DNA of 64,000 nt from Filosporella fistucella (taxonomy: Eukaryota; Ascomycota; Leotiomycetes; Helotiales), in assembly GCA_030077755.1 (NCBI GenBank), contig JAQJZZ010000008.1, positions 1,736,001 to 1,800,000 on the forward strand, given 5' to 3'. This document shows, piece by piece, positions 11,209 through 22,522 of this stretch. The notes below the pieces were generated by a model. The model did not search any database, was not told where the DNA came from, and was given only the letters and a program-made list of their open reading frames with translations. Within the stretch, counting starts at the first letter, position 1. Each line of letters opens with the position of its first letter. Made by a program: the position numbers and the translations under genes.

Positions 11209-13388
11209 TCATTGATGAGGAGCTGCGCTAGTGGCGACGTATTCCCAGTACTTCTTTGCTGAGAATCGGCGTAATTTCTTGCCGATGAATATCATTGGGA
11301 GGAAGGTGAAGGTGCAGACTAATGCGACCATTGCTACGCTGATGAAGCAGTTTTGGAGACCCCTGTGAGGAGATAAGGTTAGTTCTATTATTTTCTTGGT
11401 ATGGTGATGGTGTGAGTTGTGTTGCTTCGTGTGGAGGCTAGCTTCTTGAAGGGATTATTGCTTACATGCCATCAATCCAGGGGTTGATTGCGTATGATAT
11501 CGCAAAACCAAGAGTATTGCGAATGATGATTACTGATATCATAGTTTCGCCGGCAATTTCCTGGGACCTGTTAGTTGAGTTCCAAAAACAGTAAGTGAAG
11601 TCCATACCTTGAAGCAATCAACATCGTAGCTAAGAGTAAGTGAGCCACCACAGATGACACTGAATGCTAACATGCCCAGTCCTATGACCAGGCCAAACCC
11701 TGATTTCATAGAGTTAGCAAGTATTCCAACACAGATTGTTCTTAATGAGATGGCATAATCGGAGCTGCCAATAGTCCCGAACTGTCCAATACAATTGGCG
11801 AGAGACTATTCAGCAGATTATCCAATATTCATCATGCACATTTTGATAGAGACCCAATGGGACAATCAACGGCTCAGGACAAAGGAGATTTCTTACAATG
11901 TACGCCTCTCGCAGCTCCTACACCCCAGAGGATCAAACCTGCTGCACACAACAAACCTGAAAATCCCAATGTCCAAAGCCGCTGCTCTGGCTCTCGAACT
12001 CCTTTGTTACGCCGAGCAAGATATATGGCAAGCTTGTCAGCAGACCAACCACTCCAGACTGCACCAAGTCCAGCCCCGATAACTGGAGAGAGGTAGGCAG
12101 TTCCCACAAGACCGGATGAGAAATTGTACGGAGGTGCACTCAGTACAGAGCTTGCAGTTGCGTTCAATACATTATAGAACGACAAAGACATTCCATAAAC
12201 ACTTATCCAAGTTAGTGGAGAGTTTCAGTCATCAAGAGTTGACACTCACAAGCCAGCCCAGGTGACATTTGGAAAATGCCACATGATTAACAGTGGTCTA
12301 TACATCATGGTCCAGAGCTGTTTGAGCGAAGGACGACCGTCCATTTTCACAAATAGTTGAAGTTTCTTCCAGTAACTCTTCCCGGGTTGGAATGCGGTGT
12401 TACTACCAGCCAGCGTAACAGGCACAGTAGTCTTCTCGGCTTTCTCAGGTGCATCGGGTGTGATGACACTTGCCTCCATTGGTGTCGAAGTTCCGTTACT
12501 ACTGTCACCAGTGTCTACACCTTCCATTGTGTTTCGAAAATACATCGTCTCCTCCATTCCAAAGTAGACGATGACAGTAGCTACTGCTTGGACGATCGCA
12601 CCAAAATACATTACCCATCGCCAACCAGCGGCGACATTGATCCAGCCAGCGAAGAATCTAACGCTGTTTAGCTCTCAAGATTTATCGTCACGCCGAATGT
12701 ACTTACGGGGCTAGAAAATTGGAGCCAAATAATAGGAATGCATAGATTCCCATGTACGTTCCTCTGTCATGAGCGAAGAACAGGTCAGGCACAGTGACTT
12801 CCTGTGCCAAGTCAGCGTATTTCAATAATCTGAGAGAGAGGTCATACCGGTAGAGATTCGATTGGTGAAGCAAAAATTCCAAGAATGATGCGGTGAGCAT
12901 ACCACTCTCCACGAGAAGTACTAAATGCTGACCATAAAACTGGGAAGATACAGAGAAATGAAGAGATAACATAGACACCTCGTCGACCATACACCAATGC
13001 TAAAGGTTGCCAGAGAAGACAAGCCCAACCCAGGAAAAGAAACATCAGTCCAGTACCCAAGTTGAGCTCAGCAACAGTGATGCCTGTATCTTCGGCGATA
13101 TTTGTCAAGACTTGATGAGATTAGCATTGGAAGCTCAAAGCTCAGACATCACTTACCCGAGTATTGTACTGCTGTCGAAATCCCCATACCAGTAGTATAT
13201 ACATAGCACATACCGATAGACATCATCTTGCGTTTTCGAGACCAGTTGAGAGGATCTTCAGGATCAGCACTTGGTTTCGGTACCAACACGATGTCATTGT
13301 GTCCTTCCAGATGCTTCGTTCGCATATCTCCCCCGACATCTACGAGGTGAACTGTGCCTGGCACAATATCATTGTATGGGGTTGCCAT
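11209..13388 (-). CDS. MFS transporter, DHA1/HOL1-like
   Basis: Eight exons on the minus strand: 13388-13157, 13110-12848, 12801-12707, 12657-12250, 12201-11897, 11699-11608, 11560-11466, 11362-11209; 547 aa. All introns are GT..AG and close in phase. Seven are about 46-103 bp and one, between exons 5 and 6, is 197 bp. Twelve hydrophobic segments fit a major facilitator. The first half carries the motif-A-like loop PLALVYGRRGVYVIS and the R-containing helix HRIILGIFASPIESLP; a long cytoplasmic loop with Thr/Ser/Glu splits the halves. The last helices include the segment around IIIRNTLGFAISYAINPW. Family knowledge suggests a proton-coupled importer or exporter of small organic molecules in the plasma membrane; HOL1-like is a guess. 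It is divergent from the amidohydrolase at 14192. Confidence 0.9.
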
Positions 13389-14191
13389 ATTGAATATGTG
13401 GCGGGCTGCACAATGGTGTGTGCAATGAATATGCAGAGTCGACAGTCAACACAAGAGCGAAAGAGGTGTTGATGATGAGCAACCGAAAAGTTATGTGGAA
13501 GATGTGAGTTCGAAAATCCTAAAAACAAATGTATAAAAGACTGAATCTCAACGCCGACAAGTGGGAGGTCACATTCCTCACTGGAGTATATCAACCAACT
13601 TACATTGGCCATGACACTGGTCATGATCGGCCAACTTTAATCATATCTTTGCCCAGACAGGCACTTTGAGATATTGGGGAGTTTTGCAAGCATCTACAGT
13701 GGGTTACTTGTAGCATCAGCATGTTATTGGGCAACTCAATCAGAGTGGAGCAGGAAATATCTGCTTGATGTCGTTTCAAAACGAATTCTCATGTGGCACA
13801 GTCCTTATCTGTATGTTGTACCCCATTCTTGAGCCTATATTTCTCATTCTCCAAGCTGCAGATCTTCTGACTGCAAGGATTTGGTTATCAAAGATGGGAT
13901 TGCTATTCGGATAACTTTCCATGTAAACATTTTCAAAGCCCTTGCGGGATCTTACCATATGCATGTCTTGGAAATTCACAACAGGGAAGGAAGAGATAAG
14001 TTGTCGAAGGCTAGTTTCTATCCCACTTCTATATTCTTGGAGAGAGGGACATCTAAATGTGGAGAAGCTACGAGAGTCAAGACTCGAGGCATCTAGTAAG
14101 GGCGCCAAAAGTATTTCAGCCAGATAGTGAGTACTTGTGTTCATATTATTTCCTTTTAGAGATTCTGCCTCATCCCTCAAACAAAACGACC
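13389..14191. promoter_or_regulatory. shared divergent promoter with GATA motifs
   Basis: This 803-bp space separates divergently transcribed transporter and amidohydrolase genes. HGATAR motifs, the binding core of AreA/Nit2-type nitrogen regulators, occur at 13805-13810 and 13885-13890 (minus strand) and at 13994-13999 and 14122-14127 (plus strand). Such short motifs occur by chance, so nitrogen control is only a suggestion that fits the enzyme's likely substrate. Confidence 0.4.
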
Positions 14192-15994
14192 ATGTCTTTT
14201 TTCCGGATCTCTGTACCGAAATCAGGTTCTCGCGTTGGATATGGATCAAGGGTCTCGATTAGACAGACTTCCTCCTTTTATGGGCTCAAAGTCTCCCAGA
14301 ATCGGATCTGGTACGTACTCAGACCTAGATGCAACAAAGACCCTTGGAGAAGTATGGAAATATTCAAATGATTTGGCTAATGCTTCCCTCGCAGGGAAAC
14401 CCTTCAATCAACATGTGAAATCGCCGGGGCAAAGGACGGCGGCCTCTCTCGTCTCTCATGCGATGATAATGATAAAATCGCTCGAGATTGGTTCGCAGAG
14501 GAGGTCAAGAAACTGGGTGCAAAGTACGAGGTTGATGCTATGGGATCTCAATGGGCGACGATAGAAGGTGTCAATAATGATATTCCTCCTATTGGAGTGG
14601 GATCTCATCTTGATAGTGTACAGACTGGTGGAAAGTTCGATGGACCATTAGGAGTATGCCACCTCCGAAATTGGGATCAAAGTTCGCAACTTATATGATG
14701 TAGGTGTTCACTGGCTTGGAAGTCATGAAAGTCCTGCGTGAAAGTGGGACAAAGACTTATGCTCCATTCACTGTCATCAACTGGACGAACGAAGAGGGTG
14801 CCAGATTCCCACCAGGTGTGAGTACATTTTCATCTTGTGACATTGACCACCTTGAAATCTCGATCTGATGAAATGATGAAGTCTCACTAACTTGTAAGAT
14901 GCAGTGCATGTCTTCCGCGGTCTGGTCAGAGCAGTTGGATATTGACTACGCTCATCAATGTACCGATACTGCTAACAGATCTATCACAATCAAAGATGAA
15001 TTAAAGAGGATAGGTTATCTTGGGATGAAAGAGGTTTCTCATAAGACGAACCCACTTTCGGCCCATTTCGAGATTGTAAGTTTATCTCTTGAGGAAAATG
15101 AGACAATTGTTGATGCCTGATAGCATATTGAACAGGGGAGTAGACTTGAAAAGTCTGGAAAGGATGTTGGTGTTGTTGATTCAATTCAGGGGTGAGTTGA
15201 GGGGTATCTTTCGACCTTGTCAAATCTCTTCATGCCGTGATACTTTTGTGTGGTAAGAGCTGACTATTCTGATCAAGTATGCGCTGGTATGATGTCAGTC
15301 TTCAAGGCGTTACCAGACATACAGATACAACATATATGGATGTGAGTTTCATGTCAACACCGAACCCACAAGCTGACATACAAAATAGATCAGACAAGAT
15401 GCACTCGTCGGTGCTGCCAAAATGGTCCTCGAGGTAGAGCGCATAGGCCGCTCGTCCAAGACGGGCATGGCAACCGTTTCCCTCTTCAAAAGCTCCCCTC
15501 AAAATTTCTGCAATATCCCTTCTATCGTCGACTTCTCATTCAGTATGCAACACACTTCTCTCTCTACTCTTCAAGAAATGGAACAACAGATAGAGAAGTT
15601 TGTACATAGTACTGCCAAGGAACATGGATTGGAGGTTACGAATTATCAGAATATATGGAGTTTTGATCCCGGGAGCTTTGATGAGACGGCCGTGAGCTGC
15701 GTCGAAGAAGCCGCGAAGGATATGGGGGTCAGTTATGAGAGGTTGTGTAGTCATACAGGTCAGTTGTCTTTTTTGCATGATAGGGAATCAGGTTACTGAC
15801 TTAGAACAGGTCATGACTCCATTTACACTCGGATGGTTTGTCCAACTGCGATGGTGTTTACGCCCTGTCGAGATGGCATCTCCCATTCACCACTTGAATA
15901 CGCTAGTCCTGAAAATTGCAGTATAGGTGCACAGACGATCTTGGGTGCTGTTCTGAAGTATGATGATATTTTGAAGGAGAGGTACTCTTCGTAA
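14192..15994 (+). CDS. M20-family amidohydrolase (N-carbamoyl-amino-acid / beta-ureidopropionase / allantoate type)
   Basis: Eight exons: 14192-14310, 14395-14653, 14704-14817, 14905-15075, 15124-15191, 15278-15341, 15389-15758, 15810-15994; 449 aa. Metal-site motifs of the carbamoylase branch of M20 are present: GSHLDS (residues 109-114) followed by GGKFDGPLG with the bridging Asp122, NEEGARFPP (155-163), HIEQG (222-226), and near the C-terminus GHDS and CRDGISHSP. The dimer/substrate His segment reads GVTRHTDTTYMD, keeping the His but lacking the Pro of the usual H-x-G-x-T-P-M. Such enzymes hydrolyse N-carbamoyl amino acids, N-carbamoyl-beta-alanine or allantoate to release ammonia and CO2; which one cannot be read from sequence. 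The start follows no better upstream Met. The acceptor giving HIEQ (after TAG at 15121-15123) is preferred over one four codons later. Confidence 0.88.
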
Positions 15995-16673
15995 TGCGTA
16001 TGAGCACCAAGTAAAGTAGGAGTATAGAGACAAATATGTTTTGAAATCAAATGAGATCCAAAACGACCTCTTCTATTGAAACCAAAGCTTCAAATATCCA
16101 GATTTCATTTAACTTGCTAGTCAGATACATACCACTCACCAATCCACCTTCACCCTATCCCTATCCCTATCCCTAAGTTCGACAAAAGTACAAGACGCTC
16201 AGTCCCCCTCTCTTCCCCGCTTAAAGCCTCAAATGTCTTGCATAGTTTATGAGCAAGGACCGGTAATCTGCCCCACTTGCCCTGTTCGAAACTAGACGCC
16301 GAGTATTGACCACTAGCCGCCATCGATCGTGTTCATCAAAGCTTAATTGTGATCGATTTGAGTGAGCTAATGATTTCTTTTGGGATATGCGGGTGATAAT
16401 GGTCTGATTGGTTTCAGCAATTTTCAAAGGAGGGGATAGGGCTATTTGCTTGGATGCAGGTTTTAAGTTCCAGGAATTCAGTGCTATGGGAAGTTTCTCA
16501 AAGATCGGAGAGTAGCGGAGTTTGCTTAAATTGTTAAAATATTCGCGGAAAGGGTATTTTGCTAAACCGGTAACGAATGTCCACTGACCCGCTCTGCGAT
16601 ATCTCCCTATCGCACCGGATTCCAAATCAAATCAAAATAAAAGACGAAGATCAGCCAAAAGATATTCAATATA
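15995..16673. other. intergenic region with CTATCC repeat
   Basis: Convergent 3' flanks of the amidohydrolase and the hydroxylase-family gene. At about 16152-16176 there are four tandem CCCTAT-like units ending in CCCTAA. The open frame at 16221-16625 (minus) starts with TTG and is not convincing. Confidence 0.5.
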
Positions 16674-17917
16674 TCACGCTTTCTTCGAGCCTTTCCGCCT
16701 CCCATTCCAAGCTTTTAATCCCTCCTTCCCGCTCTCCTTAGCATTTCCCCAAGCCTTCCCACTCCTCTCCTTAACCTGATGCTTATCCGCCTCATCTCTC
16801 ACATCATCGATCACATCAGCACCGATACTCGTTCCATGCACCCAGTCCAGAAATCCGTAAGGCGCGAAATTACCCTGTCCTCTTCCTTGGCTATGTAGAT
16901 CCTGTCGCCGTGCGATACCTCCAAGCATGATCCCAGGCACTGTGGAGTAGCCTGATAAGGCGGTCGTTTCCTCAATAGTGACAATGGTGGTTATCAGGAG
17001 GTAGGTTAGGAGATGGGTGCGGAAGATTATGGATGGGATGTAGATGGGGAGGAAGCGGAAGAGAAGATAGGAGAGGGGATAGTCATAGTGGGCTGCAAAT
17101 GAGTAAGGGGCAGTGATTGAGTGGAAATAGGAATTATGCTGTTTGCTGATGAGTGTAGAGGATTTGGAATGCAGGATAAAGCGGTGAATGTAGTATTGGA
17201 AGATCTGGTCTGTGTTAGACATGGACAATCTGAAATTTGGTTTCGTGACGCAGAAAAGGGGTCCACTGAAGCCTAATCAATTGTGGACATTTGCTGTAAC
17301 ATGTACGCCTCCAACGAGTTGGAGACATTTGTAAAGGTAGGATATGACAGCACATGAATGGGACTCGAACTGACCTCTCGGAGTAATAGTACTTTCCCCA
17401 CATCTTTGGCCATGACCCAGGGCATTGGTAACGTTGTCGTGACTTTGAGTGCGCTTCGAATGTTTAAGACTTCCGTAAATAGTAATTCCACTCCAGCTTG
17501 CAGGGCTACCGAGAGACAGACATTGAAAATACTAAGTCCAATGACCTGAAACCACTGTGGTCGGCCACCTTTTCTGTCTCTCCGTCCACCTGCAGTCCTC
17601 GTTGGCAGTGCATTCTCTTCCTGAGTCTTAATATTCACGGCGAGACTAGGAATGATAGAGTCGAATATCAGAAACAATATGGACGGTATCAGCCAAAATA
17701 CTAGACGAATAGCCAATGTGCCGACAATTTCGACTTTTAATGGAGGTTGACTGAGAACCAATGTGCTCCATGTCTGTGAAACATTGTCAGATCAGTTTCC
17801 AATGAGATTGGATGGATTTACCATGTAAAAGAAAAGCAAGTTTAGGGATGTGCTGTAGCTCGTCAATGAGGGCATAAGAAAATATCCCAAGACTGGGAGC
17901 GACATTGCGATGCCCAT
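16674..17917 (-). CDS. fatty acid hydroxylase superfamily membrane protein
   Basis: Three exons on the minus strand, 17917-17822, 17773-17375 and 17204-16674, give 341 aa. The second intron (170 bp) is long for this window; its acceptor is set by continuity of the core helix LLLRE-IFQYYIHRFILH. Several hydrophobic helices and His motifs mark the sterol desaturase/fatty acid hydroxylase superfamily: HRFILH (172-177), HNSYFHS shortly after, and near the C-terminus a region ending GNFAPYGFLDWVHGT. These histidines bind a di-iron centre in ER-membrane oxygenases. The last box here reads RRQDLHSQG, where canonical members have an HxxHH cluster, so catalysis may differ. Substrate unknown. The tail is Lys/Gly-rich and ends in KKA. 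Confidence 0.82.
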
Positions 17918-19696
17918 CTTTGCAGTTTGGGTGTGAAGATCAATTAGGTGGGAAGGTCAATTTGATAAATGGGTATGATGATATGTCGAGTAGTAGATAT
18001 GGGTTTTCGAGAATAATGGGCCGAATGCAAGTAGCCGCGAGATAGGTAGCCTACTCGCATTCTGATATATAAGAATTCCGTTCCATGGCTCTGGGAGGTA
18101 TGACGATGTCATCGCACATCTGCAGTTCCAGCAGGATATTTCGCGAGGCGGGGTTTTACTGTACCAATCATATGAAGGTGGCAGTTGCTGACAGGGTAAG
18201 TATCGACGAATTTCCCGGTCAGCCCAATTGAAATGCATAGTAGGGATGCTCGAGTACGGCAAGAGTGTCCACTTCTACTTTATCTTCAACTCCACGAGGC
18301 AACTCAGGGGTCAAGGAGTGAGAAGACGACGGAGATGGACTAAGTCAGTCATCAAATTGACTTGCATTGATTATCAAAACTAGAATAGGTACGTTGCGTT
18401 GCGTTGCGTTGCATTAATGCAGGGCAACTATGCATATGGTCTTCAACATGTAGGTAGGGTAAGTAGGTAGTTTCGCATCGGCAGACGTTGCTGTTGCGTT
18501 CGTTAGGCTCAAGCTGCAAGATCAAAGACTCTTGACTTCCGTTCTGCAAATCCTCTCCCCCACATTCTCTCACGGTCTGGACTTCAAAACTTTTGACGTC
18601 TGATTGATTCTCAACCTCACCTCGTCTCTCCTCACTCCGGACAATACCGTACTCATTTCACCTCATTTTCTTCACGCACGAGCCTCCTATCCCGGGTTCC
18701 AGAAACTGAATGGAGCACAGATACATATTCCCCGTGAACGACTTAATTTACCTTGTAACAGGGGTAGTCGTACCGTACTACCGAGCCCTCATCAGCGGAG
18801 TGACTTTGCTTTTCCTTGGGCAGAATTGCTTGCAGCAAAGACTTTCCCCTCGTTGTACTTCATTTTTCTTCTTACTGCCTTACCTCTGCCTCCACCAACT
18901 TCAGCTCCTAATCCTCCGAGCGATCATATACTCATCTCCTGGCCCCATGAACAAGAAGAGCAAGGCATCCCCATCTCATCTGATCTAATTTGAACTCCGT
19001 CTCCGTCCACCCCTCGCCCTGTCTGACCTTACGAAGTACCTTAACCCTTAACTACTGGCTGTCCCACTCAATTGCCGACCTCTTCAACCCTTTACCTGTC
19101 CTGGAAACTGCCCGGATCGAGCCGCGACTACCCCAAGCCAAAAGTACCATCGTTCCTCACTACACATTTCTGCAAAAACACGACCCTTTCGCGCGTCGAC
19201 TTCTACCAAACTATATCGTCTCAGAATCCAAATCTCTCCAGTATCTGTTCCTCTGATCCTTCAAGGTCTATGCATACTTGCAGTAGCGCATTCTAAGGTG
19301 CGTCGCCTATCTTCATGGTCATGTACCACACGCAGACATTCAGGGGGACATCACAATCACCATCCCACTTCCTCTGCATCGAATAATTGCCTATTACCAA
19401 AGGAATCACTCGCTGACAACATCATACATAGTCTCCCAGCCTAGTACACCACCTGCATTCACTCGTCCAATGGTATGCCGCGACTAAATAATTTTCAAAC
19501 TTCAATCGGAGCAAACCGTCAACGCGTCGGCCTGAAACATATCCTCAGCTGTCTGTTGTTTTAGAAGCGTCAATGCATTGCGCAGAAGACTCCTGATTCT
19601 ACGAACACGCAGTACGATCAGGTATTCTGGCCTACAAGTCGAATTGGAGCTCAGTGCGAGGGATTCAGCCTAAGCAGCTAAGATTCAATAGTCACT
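17918..19696. other. intergenic region and long leader
   Basis: No gene supported. It includes the promoter of the hydroxylase-family gene and, from about 18600, a pyrimidine-rich stretch likely to be the promoter and long 5' leader of the gene at 19697. A GTTGC tandem repeat lies at about 18392-18412 and GGTAG repeats at 18451-18470. Confidence 0.5.
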
Positions 19697-22522
19697 ATGG
19701 ATAGCTTTTCGACTCCTCCTCCAATACCATCCCGTACGAGAAACCATTCTCGACGGAAATCCCTCCAAGGCCCATCATCACATTCCTCGAATCGTGTTCA
19801 CATACAACCCGCATCTCCAGAAGTGATCTCGTCCTTAATCACATCTCTTTCCATCATATCTTCACCTGCCAATCAGTTATTCGAGAATCCAAACTCTTCG
19901 ACAGCCTCCCCCGCCTCGACGAATGCTACCTTCAATACCTTTGGCAATCTGAATGCGAATAATGGGCCACGATCATCGGGTGGAAGTTTTGGAATAGACT
20001 ACGGTGCATATGAACAACCATCACTTCGGCAATTGATCGAGGAGGAATCGTTGGATGAACTTGCGGCTCCAACACCGGTGATTCGAACAGCCAAACCACC
20101 TTCCGGCTTCTCTCCCTTGACTGCGCCAAAGTCGCCATCTGATTCCAGTCCGCTAAAGACATTTCTTCGGGGAAGCTCTCGTCCGTCGTCCAAGGGGAGC
20201 ACTGGCTCAAAAGACCGAGACGATGCGAGTAGTATCGGAAATTTGTCTATTGAACCTGGCGTAGTTCCAAATCACGAACTGCGCAGAAAATCATCAAGCG
20301 ATAGCTGGGGTAAGAAACAGGGAAGGAATCAAAGAGGCTTGATGTATATGAGTTCCAAAGAACGACTTCGGGAGAAGGAACAGGAAAGGAAGAGAGCTAC
20401 AAGTGGCGCAGTGGGAGGTGCCCCAAAGGGTCTTGGACTTGAACGTATACAACTACCACAATTCGACTCGGACTCTTTCATGGCAGAAAATGCAATTGGA
20501 GAAGAGTCCGAGGAACAGCATTCGCCAACGAAACTCTCAGCGGCAGCACCCCGAGCTGGACCACAAAATACCAGCCCTGCTCTCAGTACTGGTAGTCCCG
20601 GCGGCATCGGTTCTGGCCGCTTCATCCCAGCTCGGGATTCGTCTCTAAGGAAGGCAGCAAGCAATACTAAGAAGCGTTCTTCTCAGAAGACTGGCCGACA
20701 AAGTGCGAAAGGGAAGGCAGTTGACGACGGCGACGATACCATACATGAAATTGACGAGAATATTCAAGATCGCAAACGAGATCGCAGGAGCAAGGAGAGC
20801 AAGTCTGCATCCACTGAAAGAACCTCGAAGATGATGGAACCTTTGGATGATTTAGAAATGCCACGACACTCCAAAGCATCTGCTAAAGATGTCTCCGAAA
20901 GTCCTAAGATGGATCAGTTGAGTGTTGTCGACGACATGGATGATGGAGCCCCTTCACCTGCAGTAGCGCAGCGAAAGGCTCGACCAAGCCCTGATCGTGG
21001 TAATCGATCTTCCAGTCAGAAGAGGAGATCTGGTAAAGCAACCCCAGAACCGTTGGAACCCTCTCAGCCTAAGCGTAGTGGATCACGACTAAAACGATTA
21101 TCCGCACCCTTGAGCCCCAGAGCGTCTGAGAAAGATTCCCATCAAAGGAGCTCTTCAAATCCACTTTCGAGAGTTGGCTCTCCTGAGCCGGTGAAACCTC
21201 AGATACATGTCGACGATCGACCGAATAGTGCCGATTCAATTGACGATGCGGTGGAAGCATATCTGTGCTCCCCTAGGTTATCACAGAAGATCAGGCATCC
21301 TCAAACAGGTAGGACTATATCATTCTCCGAAGTGGGAGATTCCGAAGGTTTCGCAGTCTTTTGCTGTGTGGGTATGGGATTGACAAGATATATCACGGCC
21401 TTCTATGACGAGCTGGCTTTGACCTTGAAACTCCGATTGATCACCCCGGATAGACCTGGTGTTGGAGATAGTGAGCCATATAACGATGGTACCGCTACGC
21501 CATTGAGTTGGCCAGGTATGAGATATCCACAGTTCTAGTATACTATTCAGGACTAATGATGTTTAGATGATGTCTACGCCATATGCCAAGCATTGAAAAT
21601 CACCAAGTTTTCTATACTGGCTCATTCGGCTGGTGCAATATATGCACTTGCAACTGCACTCCGTATGCCCCAGCATATTCGCGGACGCATACATCTTCTC
21701 GCTCCATGGATTCCACCGTCTCAATTGAGCGTCTTTGGAGCCCAAGTAGCTTCACCGCCTACCAATTCCATCCCAACTTCGCAACGTATTCTCCGTGCCC
21801 TTCCCACCCCGATCCTCAAAGCTGCCAATTCAAGCTTCATGAGCGCTACAAGTAGTTCCATCACAAGCAGTTTGCCAAAATCACAAAGGCGAAGCAAACG
21901 GAAATCCACCACTGGACGTGATACTCCTGCACCCTCTGGTCGAACCACTGTTACACCTGGCTTAGATAAAGAGAACCATGGCAGGAACTCCACTATTTAT
22001 CCAGATCCTTCTGAAACTAGTGCTATGGAGAGAGCCGCGAAAGACCCTACGGATCCGAATCACGAAACTGCAATTCTTGCTGCAGCAGCGAATACTTTGG
22101 CTGATAAAGAACGTCAGATGACTTACGACACTCGTCTTACGCATGCCATTTGGGATTTGGCTACACAGGGTGCAAATCCCGCTGTGGATCTACTGGTTTG
22201 CTTAGAGAGACGGCATACAATTGGCTTCAGATATGTCGACATAACTAGAGCCGTGGTAATTCATCACGGTAGTAAAGATACCAGAGTTCCGGTTGAAAAT
22301 GTCCGATGGCTCGGAAAGACTATGAAGAGATGTGAGGTGCGTGTACTAGAGGGTGAAGGACATGGACTTATGGCATCTGCAACTGTCATGGGTGGTGTTC
22401 TGATGGAAATAGCTAAAGAGTGGGACGATTGGATGAAGGTCACTGGAGCTTCTGCTAATAGCAAGAGCGAGAATGGGAGGCGAACCTTGAGAGAGCGCGC
22501 TAGTGTTGGAGCTTTCAGATGA
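19697..22522 (+). CDS. alpha/beta-hydrolase with long disordered N-terminal region
   Basis: Two exons, 19697-21515 and 21567-22522, give 924 aa; the 51-bp intron splits an Asp codon at 607. Residues 1 to ~510 are Ser/Pro/Arg/Lys-rich and repeat-free, as in intrinsically disordered regulatory regions, with a charged stretch of likely coiled coil (SKERLREKEQERKR). From ~515 a hydrolase fold begins: FSEVGDSEG, the LITPDRPGVGDSEP strand-loop, nucleophile elbow ILAHSAGAIYAL (Ser627), a long basic Ser/Thr insertion in the cap, then VVIHHGSKDTRVP (acid Asp) and EGEGHGLM (catalytic His). The catalytic triad therefore looks complete. Substrate and role are unknown; the disordered region hints at phosphoregulation (inference). 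No signal peptide is seen. Confidence 0.88.

Noticed and set aside
16221..16625. 134-codon minus-strand frame
   Set aside because: Begins at TTG, has no recognisable domain, and lies between two convergent gene ends.
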